24,419 nt of DNA, from contig LRSR01000625.1 of NCBI GenBank assembly GCA_001579985.1, forward strand, positions 35,001 through 59,419, read 5' to 3'. The position numbers and the translations under genes were made by a program. Below the pieces are notes generated by a model. The model saw only the letters and a list, made by a program, of their open reading frames with translations, searched no databases and was not told the DNA's origin. Below are positions 8,838-17,180 of this stretch, piece by piece; the first letter of the stretch is position 1, and each line of letters starts with the position of its first letter. The stretch is from Hypsibius dujardini. Taxonomy: Eukaryota; Tardigrada; Eutardigrada; Parachela; Hypsibiidae.

Positions 8838-9110
8838 TTAGTCCGGATGTAAACCCTTAAGATCGATAGAAGGCCGATGACCAACCAGAGTAATGTCGCC
8901 AGCAATGTGAGTCGGTGTGTCTAACCAGAGACTCCCAACTGGCAGTGATCCTGTAAGTAGTGAAACTTTTTCGTTAACAGAAAAACATTGTCGCAAAGCA
9001 AAAAGTTTCTTACGTGATCGGATAACAGCCACAGCGGCAGCAGTCACTTCTGCGACACGGCGAGTGACGTAAACTCCTTAGAACAGCTGATCTCGTGGCA
9101 TTCGGAAGGC
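8838..9110 (-). pseudogene. Nuclease-like family, copy 3: two 3' exons with a stop
   Basis: Exon a is 9110..9014: acceptor gcttgag|GCC, AFRMPRDQLF, then TAA at 9080..9078, then conserved RVAEV and IRS, and donor ATCAC|gtaaga. Exon b is 8950..8838: acceptor acttacag|GATC, 36 residues including WLDTPTHIAGDI, then TAA. The intron is 63 bases and both borders are in phase 1. Exon a matches copy 1 exon 10939..10804 but lacks about 13 codons in the middle, and has TAA where copy 1 has the Gln codon CAA. Exon b is the only terminal exon seen for the family. Upstream of exon a the intron is element E2. The exon is decayed. Confidence 0.5.
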
Positions 9111-9184
9111 CTCAAGCCAACTCTTGCCGGTCCCGTTGTAATCCGTGTGGTTGACGTCATCCAAGCGAAAACTGATTCATAAGA

Positions 9185-10325
9185 TGGCCAACGAGACAGA
9201 TGGGCAGACAAGTCAGAGAGACAGACAAACAGAGGCAGTGGCACTGCGGCACTTCGTTTCTGCCAGTTTGACTGTTTTAATGTCTGCCTACGACAGACAA
9301 AAACAGCCAGTAAAACAGCTTGACAGGCAAGGAGACATGCATTAAGGCAGAAATTCAGAGAGACAAACAGCTATAGAAACAAAATGCCGCAGTGCCACTG
9401 TTTTCTGTGCCAGTTTGCCTGTTTGTTTGCCTCTTTGACTGTCTGTTCAGACAAACAAAACAAACAAAAAACAGTGAACAGGCATACAAACAGATAAACA
9501 AAAAAACAGAAAGTGAGATAACCAGAGAGAGAAAGAAAGACGAAAACTCGGACAAAAATTCAAACAGACAGTAAACAAAAAATCAGATAGACTGACAGTG
9601 AGACAGACAAAAATATATGCAGACAGGCATACAAATAGGCTGGCACAAACAAACAGTGGCACTATGTCAAAGGCAGTGGCAATGCAGCACTTTGTCTTTA
9701 TGTTTCTTTGGCTGTTTTACTTTCTGTGTGTCTGTCTATTTGTCTCTCTTACAGTCTGCCTAAGACAGACAGACAAACAAACAGTAGGACAGAAATTCAG
9801 ACAGGTAGGGAGAGAGTAAGAAAAATAGCCAGACAGAGAAGAAAACAGACAAACAAAATGCCTAATGTCACTGTTTCTTTGTGCCAGCCTGCTTGTTTGT
9901 CTGTCTGTTTGTCTGCCTATCTGTTTGTTTACTTGTCTGTTTGTTCATTTGTCTGGCTTATTGTCTCCCTTAAACAAACAGAAAAACAGGCAGACAGACA
10001 AGCAGACAGGAAAATAAACAGACAATAAGCCAACAATTAAAACAGACCATAAAACAGAAATTAAGATAGATAAACAAACAGGCAAACCAACATAAAGAAA
10101 GACAACCAGACAAGAGAAATAGACAGACAGACAAACAGACTGGCACATAAAACAGTGGCACTTCGTCTCTAAGTTTGCTTCACTGTTTGTTTTAAACAGA
10201 CAAACAATAAGACAGGCAGACAGAAAGAGAAAGAGACAGACACAAACTTTCAGACACACAGAGAATGATAAAGGCAGACAGTCAGTAAAACAGACAAACA
10301 GAAATAAAGAGTTCAGTGCCACTGC
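9185..10325. mobile_element. Palindromic TCTG/CAGA element(s) E2
   Basis: About 1.1 kb of alternating TCTG-type and CAGA-type tracts with at least six polarity switches. Cores occur near 9237-9250, 9385-9412, 9643-9700 (GGCACAAACAAACAGTGGCA, then TATGTCAAAGGCAGTGGCA), 9860-9890, 10141-10170 and 10315-10330, in both orientations. Several elements are probably joined or nested. All frames across it are Cys/Leu/Val or Gln/Thr/Asp low-complexity strings. It occupies the position of an intron between the PD-(D/E)XK-like exon copy 2 and exon a of copy 3. Confidence 0.6.
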
Positions 10326-10386
10326 CATAATGCCCCGATTATTACACACCCCACCAAAACGCTCTAGTTATTTCATAGCTACATAC

Positions 10387-10629
10387 TGTGCCGGTGTTGT
10401 GATCGTCGTCCACCTTGACACTCAATGCTACATTCACGCCAGTTTCGTTCCCCTACGCCTAACGCGCGTTCTCGCGCAGTTTTTTCAGCGTCTCAAAAAC
10501 AGCGAGCTCCACAACATAAGTCGGGCGACTTGACCCATCGTTGCTGAGCAATTCCTGTCCGACCGGTTCCACGCTCTAATCCGGGCTTTTCGCACTGTTT
10601 CCATCGAGGGCGAAGTTAGTCTGAGCCAT
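10387..10629 (-). pseudogene. Nuclease-like exon, copy 2, with three in-frame stops
   Basis: This is an 81-codon segment colinear with 11865..11623: same start (ATGGCTCAG), same length and same donor position (GGCACA|gtatgt). TAG stops fall at codons 18, 57 and 59, where the intact copy has Trp, Gln and Val. Between the stops the reading frame is kept (FALDGNSAKSPD, VALSVKVDDDHNTGT), so it was coding before it decayed. The 120 bases 5' of the start are also duplicated and hold a 9-base insertion relative to the intact copy. Confidence 0.75.
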
Positions 10630-10803
10630 CGGTAAAAGTATGCGTATTGCGCATCATCCATGTAGAAGAATTCTTGACCGAAAGCGTAGCGATAACCGAT
10701 AATGTTCTTTCGTGGAACGCGAACGGCATGACAGTCGTCAACATTCCTTGTTGGGGTTTTCGTTGATAGAAACATTGTCGCAAGACAAAAAAGGGTTCCT
10801 TAC

Positions 10804-10939
10804 GCGATCGGATACCAGACACAGCGGTAGTTACCACTTCGGCGACACGGTGAAAATCCGCCATAGATGCCAAATGGTCAGGAGGATGGCAAGCGACGTC
10901 GACTCCTTGGAACAGTTGATCCCGTGGCATTCGGAACGC
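10804..10939 (-). CDS. Nuclease-like family, exon 3 of copy 1 (45 codons)
   Basis: The acceptor CTGAG|GCG at 10940 and donor ATCGC|gtaagg at 10803 bound an open segment starting AFRMPRDQLFQGVDV and ending VAEVVTTAVSGIRS. It enters in phase 0, as required by the donor at 11623, and leaves in phase 1, as required by the terminal exon seen at 8950. The decayed counterpart at 9110..9014 has the same borders. The expected terminal exon is missing after this copy: the intron start runs instead into the 5' part of copy 2, marking a duplication junction near 10760. Confidence 0.45.
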
Positions 10940-11087
10940 CTCAGACAAGCTACTGCCGTCCCCGTTTTAGTCCGTGCGGCTGACGTCATCCAGGCGAAAA
11001 CTGATTTCATAAATGGCCGGCGAAATGTCATGCCACCTCTGCGGATGGTTCGCTCGCGTTAAATAACCTGAAGAGAAATGTACTATG

Positions 11088-11585
11088 GCATTACGGCACT
11101 TTGTCTTTACGTCTGTCTGTTTGTTTTTCTGTCTTATTGTCTGCCTAAAAGAGACAGACAAAAAAAAATAACACAAGCAAATAGACAAACAACCGAGCAG
11201 AGAAAAAAACAAACAGACAGTAAAACAAAACTTAGACAGCAAGACAGACAGACAGTCAGTAAAACAGACAAACAGACATAGAGACAAGCAATCAAACAAA
11301 CAAGCAGACAGTAAAACAAACAAACAAAAAAAGAGACAAAGTGCCACTGCCTTTGACAGTGTCATTGCTCACTGTTTGTTTGTGCCAGTCTATTTATCTG
11401 TTTCTCTTACTGTATATCTGCTTGTCTGTCTGTCTATCCGGATTTCTTTTTACTGTTTGTCTGTCTTATTGTCTGTTTATTTATCTGTTTACTTTTTGCC
11501 TAAGACAGACAGACAAACAGACAGAAATTCAGACAGACAGGCAGACAGACAAACAAAGACAAAGTGTCGTAATGCCATTGCCACA
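11088..11585. mobile_element. Palindromic TCTG/CAGA element E3
   Basis: TCTG tract, switch to CAGA tract near 11148, core at 11338-11395 (AGTGCCACTGCCTTTGACAG ... GTTTGTTTGTGCCAGT), TCTG tract, then CAGA tract to 11565. It fills the intron between exon 11865..11623 and exon 10939..10804 of the nuclease-like family. Non-coding. Confidence 0.6.
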
Positions 11586-11622
11586 CTGACACGTTTGTTA
11601 TACAGTCTTCAAAGTTACGTAC

Positions 11623-11865
11623 CGTGCCTGTGTTGTGATCATCGTCCACCTTGACACTTAGTGCTACAATGACACCTGTTTCGTTCTCCACCGCCTGACG
11701 CGCGTAATCGCGCACTTTCTTCAGCGGCTCAAAAACGGCGATCTCTATTATGTAAATCGGGCGACTCGACTCATTGTTGAAAAACAGTTGCCGCCCGACC
11801 AGTTCTACGCTCCAGTCCGGGCTTTTTGCACTGTTCCCATCCAAAACGAAGTTAATTTGAGCCAT
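11623..11865 (-). CDS. PD-(D/E)XK-like exon, intact copy (81 codons)
   Basis: Open from ATG 11865 to donor ACG|gtacgt at 11623. Features in order: AKSPDWSVEL (codons 13-22), PIYIIEIAVFEPLKKV (36-51), a helix-like RDYARQA, then GVIVALSVKVDDD (64-76). A PD, then a buried IIEIA strand ending in Glu, then an amphipathic helix, then a hydrophobic strand with Lys is the general plan of PD-(D/E)XK nuclease-like domains, including Uma2-type and the variants common in fungal and protist multigene families. This is inference from pattern, and no catalytic Lys is certain. The frame upstream (CAIRLLLP before the ATG) is open back to a TGA. The preceding exon-like sequence is in another frame, so how this exon starts is unresolved. 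Constraint is supported by the decayed copy 2 keeping length and donor. Confidence 0.42.
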
Positions 11866-12028
11866 CGGTAAAAGTAAACGTATTGCGCATCATCCATGTA
11901 GAAGAAAGCGTAGCGATAGCCGATAATGTTCTTTCGTGGAACGCGAACGGCATGACAATCGTCAACACTCCTTGTTGGAGTTCCCGTCGGCGCGGCAGAA
12001 ATTCGGCCAGCGGGTTGCGCTCAATCGT

Positions 12029-13062
12029 CTAGAAGTCCACCAGAGAAAGGCCAGAGGCTAATGGGATGGCTTCCTTCGTGAAGTGACTGTCCGCCGCGAA
12101 TGCCTTCATTACCGGCCGATTCAGAATCCGCTCCGCCACCGAATGGCACTTTTCCATGTCCAGGCCGGCCAACAATTTCGCAAATGATTGCGACGAAATC
12201 TTTCTGCAAAGGGGAGCCACAATTACGACCGAGAAAGGCGATCATCTAATTCGTATGGTTTTTTCACACCACTTTACAAGACAGTAATTTTTCTGTTTTT
12301 GTTTCACAAAACAGGAATTCAAACAAACAAACAGACAGCGGCAAATTGACAGACAGACAAACAGACTGGCACAAACAAACAGTGGCACTGAGGCACAGCG
12401 GCACTTTGTCTGTTTGTTTTTTTGTCTGTCTGCCTGCCTACCTGCTTGCCTGTTTGTCTGTTTTACTTTCTGAAAAAAAAGACAGAAAAACAGTTTTACG
12501 GGCAAATAATCAGCTAGAAAAACAAGCAGACAGTAAAACAGACAGACAGATGCCAGTCTGGATGGCTGTGAAACTTTTTGTTTGATTTGAGTCAGACAGT
12601 AAAACAGAAATTCAGGCAGACAGACAGACAATAAAACGGGCAATAAAACGGACAGACAAAAATGTTTTTCTGTCTGCCTGTCTTACTGTTTATCTGTCTG
12701 TCTTTGTCAGACAATAAGACAAACAGGCAAACAGACATTTTGGCTTTTGACATAGTGCCAGTATCACTGTTTGTCTGTCTGTCTGCCTGAATTTCTGTTT
12801 TGTTATCTGTTTGTCTTACTGTTTAACTGAGACAGGTAGACAGACAAACAAAAATCAGACAAACAAATATGGTAATAATGATATACCTGGAAGAAGCTTG
12901 GATAAATTTGATGCTGTCGGAGTTGCGCCCTTTTGATGGGCTGATTGACAGCGACACGCACGGCTGGGGCAATTCCTTCCCCAGATGGCGGGAGGAGGGG
13001 AAACAGCCGGTATCGTCCTCATAGTCTGAGTCGCTGTTGTGACTCGCCGTTCCGGTGCTCAT
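12029..13062 (-). CDS. Nuclease-like family 5' part: two exons, 116 aa
   Basis: Exon 1 is 13062..12887 (ATG, acidic SHNSDSDYEDDTG at about 7-19, LGKELPQP, SISPSKGRNSDS) with donor TTCCAG|gtatat. Exon 2 is 12203..12029 (acceptor CCCTTTGCAG), reading FAKLLAGLDMEKCHSVAERI and AFAADSHFTKEAIPLASG before TAG at 12031..12029. The junction phase (2 to 1) is correct. The frame continues beyond the TAG as TIERNPLAEFLPRR, and TAG is one base from the Gln codon CAG, so the stop may be a recent nonsense change in a longer gene that continued to the PD-(D/E)XK-like exon at 11865. That exon is in a different frame, so an extra splice or a frameshift is also needed. No family was recognised for these two exons. 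The intron is element E4. Confidence 0.42.
12282..12868. mobile_element. Palindromic TCTG/CAGA element E4 within an intron
   Basis: CAGA tract, core at 12363-12408 (GGCACAAACAAACAGTGGCA, then GAGGCACAGCGGCACTTTGTC), TCTG tract, CAGA tract, TCTG, CAGA, half-core at 12740-12770 (GACATAGTGCCAGTATCAC), TCTG, CAGA. It accounts for nearly all of the 683-base intron 12886..12204. Confidence 0.6.
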
Positions 13063-13136
13063 TTTTCTATTGATCGGAGAGAAAGCAAAGGACATGATTA
13101 AAAAAAGGAAATGATAACATTTAATATTGCAATTAT

Positions 13137-13503
13137 GGCAAAGTTTTTTGTTTACTTGGTTTCGATCAACATTGCACCAACAATGAGATTATTTTAATTG
13201 ATTGCAGTGTATTATTTGGATGAAAACACGGAAAAAATTATTATTGGCCAATCGCTAACTTTGCCTACCGGTGCGATAAATTCTACCCGTACGATTACAG
13301 CATTACGCCCGTAACCCATCAATCAAACATCAAATTTCCAAAAAAAAATGTACTCATCACAAATCAGAATTCAGCTCGACTTTCTCCACGAAAATTTCCT
13401 CGTTGAAAAACTAAAAGAAATCAATAAAAGAAATCCTGTTTCAGACGCAAGACGAATAAACAATCAAATTTTAAAGACCGAGCGCGTCAAATCAACAATC
13501 AAT
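13137..13503. repeat. Duplicated block A', uninterrupted copy
   Basis: Counterpart of 6255-7596 without the TCTG/CAGA element. It contains a possible 17-codon minus-strand exon, 13319..13269 (MGYGRNAVIVRVEF, donor CCG|gtaggc), and NEEIFVEKV near 13400. It lies just 5' of the 13062 start codon, so it is both promoter-proximal and possibly exonic. Confidence 0.75.
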
Positions 13504-13510
13504 TGACATT

Positions 13511-13709
13511 GACAATCATCCGATTAATCAATCGATCGATAAAGCATCATTTCTGAACAATGACAATCAACTGATCAATTAATCAACGACGCACCACTAC
13601 TGCAAAATGACAACCAATCGATCAATCACTCAACGGAGCACCATCACCACAACATTATGACAATCAACCGATCAATCAATCAATGAACGATGCATCATTA
13701 TTGCACAAT
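13511..13709. repeat. Tandem repeat, about 50-base unit, four copies
   Basis: Units begin GACAAYCA at 13511, 13562, 13609 and 13659 (spacings 51, 47, 50, 51), followed by GATCAATCAATCAA-type sequence and a GCACCAYCA-type segment. It is diverged and non-coding. Confidence 0.85.
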
Positions 13710-13737
13710 GATTCCGGCGTCTATCCGTAGACCCTGA

Positions 13738-14268
13738 TTCTTATAATTTATCCTCTTTGAAAAGTTCGGGCTCTTGATAAAAAAGATGTCCCAGCAATTG
13801 CGGAAGCCCCGGAATTTTAAACCGCGAAGTCATTTAAGACGTCTCCAACAATTTACTCCATCTTCCTTCACTCTGGGTAAAACTCATGCTCATTTCGTTC
13901 CAGTTAGCTAGCTCTTTTTAATTTCTAATTACAAAACAGTATCTAACATCAGGGAGAAAAACGAATCAATCCATCTCCAACCACTGAACAATAAAAACGG
14001 AAGAAAAAATGGATGCCCTTAGGTCGCCGCCAAATCCGCCCACATAACAATCCGCCGAAACATTCCCACAGCAGAACAAAAATGCCAATACGGCAATCAC
14101 ATAAAAAACAGATAGTACGAAAGGCGCAGCACTTACGGGAGAAAAGTTTTCCTGCCGTACAATAGAAGGGAAGATCCTCCAGTCCAACACGGCAGCACCT
14201 GCAAGATAACAATTAAATGGCAATTTTTCAATGCCGCAAAAATTGCTACCGTCGTTCGACACACTCAT
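13738..14268 (-). other. Possible small membrane-protein gene, exons uncertain
   Basis: A 100-codon frame (14268..13966) has one clear hydrophobic segment (FVLSVFYVIAVLAFLFCCG). Within it, 14198..14137 is bounded by a good acceptor (tatcttgcag) and a very good donor (TCCC|gtaagt) and reads AAVLDWRIFPSIVRQENF, so a spliced reading may be the real one. Further 3', near 13815..13738, a frame reads FKIPGLPQLLGHLFYQEPEL and ends at a stop, which looks like a terminal exon. I could not join these with phase agreement or recognise a family. Confidence 0.25.
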
Positions 14269-14500
14269 CGTTCGGGAAAACAGTTGAACGCAATAAGAAA
14301 TTCAGGCAAAAGAATTTCGCGCAAACAATGGCGGCTGATGAAATGAGAGACGCAAGCCAAGCCGCTGCACAAATGGCTGACAACAAGAGATGTTGGCGTT
14401 GGGGGATTTGAAAGATTCGCGAACAGTGAACGTGAATGCGCAGAACGCGAAAAGTCTAACTGAGCGAACCCGGCGCTCGCTCGAACTGCAAACTTCGAAC

Positions 14501-14614
14501 ACACACGTGGCCACAAGATAGCGCTGCCCGAGTCAAGCCATTTAGCTCGTTACCTGGGCGCTTGCCGAGGTACATGGCTTGACTCGAGTAGCGCTATTTT
14601 GTGGCCACGTGTGT
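14501..14614. repeat. 41-base inverted repeat (foldback)
   Basis: Arms 14501-14541 and 14574-14614 match at 38 of 41 positions with a 32-base spacer. The termini read ACACACGTGGCCACA. It ends 12 bases before the target-site duplication of the hAT-like element. No target duplication of its own was found. Confidence 0.92.
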
Positions 14615-14626
14615 AGTACTGAACGA

Positions 14627-15501
14627 GTTCTAACCAGAGCTGTGCCGCTAAAGGTTTCAGACTCCCGCTACGCTAACGCTAATCGTCAAAAAATCCGCAC
14701 CGCTAAAACCGCTAAACCCGCTAATGGTAAATTTTATTAGTCTATAAATCCATTTCAGATGCCTTTCGCTTAACGCGGCATTGGTAATCTAGCAGATCAC
14801 TATTGACGTTCCCGAAAAATAGATTTTCAAAGTCACGGTCATTAGAAGCCTGACGCTTTGGTCCAAGCTCTAGCTTGACGCTTTAGCAGCTCTAGACATT
14901 GGTAAAAAGAAATAATCTCATAACATTGAGCAGGCTCTGTGTGAATACCGATGCGCGCGCCCACGTTAAACACCCGAGATAGCGCTTTGAAAAGTCTAGC
15001 TATTTTTACATTTACGAAAAGCACTTTTTCCAGTTGGACGTGTCACGTGAGCTATTGCGAAGCTGAGCAGTCTCACATGTGACGCGTATGACGCAAAGTC
15101 TGTATTTCGGCTCGCCCTCCACTTGGTCGATAAATCTGCTCACTCATGGGTTTCTCTTGATGGCAGCTGCTTGATTGTTTGATTTCCAAAAGTGCCATAG
15201 TATACTAGGACATAGTACACCAAATCAAACAATCAAGCAGCGCCATCAAAGAGAAAACCCTTGAGTGAGCCGATTTATCGACCAAGTGGAGGGCGAGCCG
15301 AAATACAGACTTTGCCTCATACGGTTATTTGAATTATCGCTTCCTAACGCAACAAGACCGCTAAATCCGCACCGCTAATTTCATTGCCGCTACGCTAACG
15401 AACTTGACCGCTAACGCTAATCCCGCTAAGCGTAGCGGTTTAGCGGGTTTAGCGGCCGCTAAAGTCTTCCGCTAAATTAGCGGCACAGCTCTGGTTCTAA
15501 C
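14627..15501. mobile_element. hAT-like non-autonomous transposon with 8-base duplication
   Basis: The element 14635-15493 (859 bases) has perfect 17-base terminal inverted repeats (CAGAGCTGTGCCGCTAA and its complement) and is flanked on both sides by GTTCTAAC (14627-14634 and 15494-15501). An 8-base duplication with termini starting CAG is typical of hAT elements. The subterminal parts are rich in CCGCTAA / TTAGCGG motifs in both orientations, typical of transposase-binding subterminal repeats in this group. It contains no transposase frame, so mobility would need a protein supplied from elsewhere. A 102-base hairpin lies inside. Confidence 0.85.
15085..15323. repeat. 102-base inverted repeat inside the hAT-like element
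   Basis: Left arm 15085-15185 and right arm 15222-15323 are reverse complements with only a few mismatches and one-base indels; the spacer is 36 bases. The arms contain TATTTCGGCTCGCCCTCC and TTGATTGTTTGATTT. It may be an independent foldback element nested in the transposon, or its internal palindrome. Confidence 0.9.
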
Positions 15502-15800
15502 GTTCTGTAATCTGTAATCCTGCTACACTTGTACGCCCATGCAACCATCATCAATCCATGAATCAATCGACACAGTGAAAATCAATTAAATTCAGCATAA
15601 TTTTGTTGTCAGCCAAATAGAGTGAATTTACTTTTTTTTGACTGCCGTTTTACTTTTTTTGCCGCAGGCTGTGAGTCACTCTCCTTTTAAAAAGTGTTTT
15701 TTTTTCTCACATTCCTCAATCCCCGATTGAATAACTGCTGAAAGACCGAAAAAGGGCAGCTAGAGATCGGAGTGGAAGATTTTTTTTCATTTTTTTTTGC
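15502..15800. other. 5' flank of TMEM41A
   Basis: AT-rich with several T-runs (TTTTTTTT near 15631, 15700 and 15780). No TATA box or RNA gene was recognised. Presumably it is the promoter and 5' UTR of the plus-strand gene. Confidence 0.4.
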
Positions 15801-16604
15801 ATGGCTTCTTTTTGGTTCCTCCCAGCTATTGCTGCTCTGGCCACGTTCGCACTCTACCTCCTCGCGAAATCTGCTCCCCAATTGGAGTCCGAACGGCAGT
15901 ACGCGCCGCCTATTCCTTTTGCTTTGCGCCAGCCGTTTTTAAAGGCCCTGCAATTAAAATTCAATTATTTATGTTGCAGATTGGATCTTCATTTTCCGCA
16001 GTCGTTTGATGATTTGAAAAATATCACCGTCTTCCTGGGCGAGTACAAGGAAAGCCACCCGGATTATGTTTTGCTGCTGTTTTGTGCAGCGTTCCTGTGG
16101 AAGCAGTCCTTTGGCATACCAGGCTCTGCGGGCTTAGTAAGTCACAGAAGGGAAGAGGAAATTTTCTCCCAGTTGGCGCTGAGAGGGGTTGATTGATCGG
16201 TTGATTGAATGGCAGTACGTAAGATCTTATGGCCTGTTGGATTGTTCGGTTGATCGGTTGATTGAATGGCAGTTTGTAAGATCTGATCGCTTGTTGGATT
16301 GGTTGGTTGATCGGTTGATTGAATGGCAGTACTTGAGATCTTATGGCCTGTTGGATTGATTGATTGTCAGAAACTAGGTGAGTCTGGTTAATCCTCTGAT
16401 TACCGTGGAATGAAATTTGCAGAATATCGCGTCTGGAGCAATATTCGGATTTTGGAAGGGCTTCCCACTTTCTTGCATACTGACCGCGGTGGGTGCAACC
16501 ACTTGCTACATTCTTTCGTACCTTTTCGGGAGAAGAGTGGTGAAGCGTTTCTTTGCGGCCAAACTCGACTGGTTCCGCAACAAAGTGAGTTCATCTTTAT
16601 TTGT

Positions 16605-16639
<35 letters not shown>

Positions 16640-17117
16640 GCCTGCCAGCCTTTCTGCCTGTCTGTTTGTCTGCCTGGTACTTGACACCTTTGTTTTACTC
16701 GTAGGTTCACGCAAATTCCCACAATTTGACCTATTACCTGCTCTTTCTGCGGCTATTCCCCGCGTCGCCCAATTGGTTTCTCAACATTGCCTCCTCCCAC
16801 ATCGGAATACCGATCCATACATTTTTCTTTACAGTCCTCATCGGTAACCACACCCTTCATTTCGCCGTCAAATGAAGCCATTAAAACGGATTTATTTTTC
16901 AGGGCTGATGCCGTACAACTTTGTCTGCGTCCACGGCGGAAGTATTCTCCGCGAGCTGACATCGTTCAACGACATCTTCACCTGGACGCGGATCGGCCAG
17001 ATGGCGCTCATTGCATGCGTCGCGCTCATACCCGGGCTTTATTTACGCAAAAAAGCACGTTCCACCGCACCCGAAGAAGACGGTTTACATACTCTCCACA
17101 ACGCAAAAAACCAATGA
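15801..17117 (+). CDS. TMEM41A: Transmembrane protein 41A (VTT/DedA-family)
   Basis: Exons 15801-16136, 16423-16584, 16705-16843 and 16903-17117 have GT-AG borders (junction phases 0, 0, 1) and give 283 residues. The family is ER-resident, multi-pass and DedA/VTT-domain. Its relative TMEM41B is a phospholipid scramblase, and TMEM41A is probably similar. Visible features: an N-terminal hydrophobic segment (IAALATFALYLLAK), DDLKNITVFLGEYKESHPDY, the conserved FGIPGS turn, GAIFGFWKG, VGATTCY, LRLFPASPNWFLN in exon 3, and GLMPYNFVCVHGGSIL in exon 4, then a final membrane segment (MALIACVALIPGLYLRKK) with a basic tail. All are at the expected family positions, and the length matches vertebrate TMEM41A (about 260). 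The start ATG at 15801 gives the normal N-terminus. A short intron within 15935-15980 cannot be excluded. It converges on NOP14. Confidence 0.95.
16197..16370. repeat. 57-base tandem repeat, three copies, TMEM41A intron 1
   Basis: GAATGGCAGT recurs at 16207, 16264 and 16321, exactly 57 bases apart, embedded in GGTTGATCGGTTGATT and AGATCTTATGGCCTG sequence. Two copies contain GTAAGAT, a donor-like heptamer. Confidence 0.9.
16605..16672. repeat. TCTG run in TMEM41A intron 2
   Basis: Eight or nine perfect TCTG units, then TGCCTG and TTTGTCTG variants, filling more than half of the 120-base intron, on the sense strand of the gene. Confidence 0.95.
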
Positions 17118-17180
17118 ATTTTTTTAGGGTAATTCTTCCCGGCAGACAACGCCGTCGCCGAAAGCGATGGAACATTTTGT

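Noticed and set aside
10630-10720. FYMDDA, like the YxDD box of reverse transcriptases (also in the copy near 11900)
   Set aside because: No other reverse-transcriptase motif surrounds it, and the same bases are read in other frames that fit the gene family better.
10712-11062. 116-codon plus-strand frame
   Set aside because: It is antisense to the minus-strand exon 10939..10804, whose acceptor and donor are both conserved in the second copy. The plus-strand frame is broken by stops in that copy.
14217-14516. Overlapping plus and minus frames of 64-83 codons
   Set aside because: Neither has splice context, family resemblance or favourable composition. The plus one ends within a short distance in low-information sequence.
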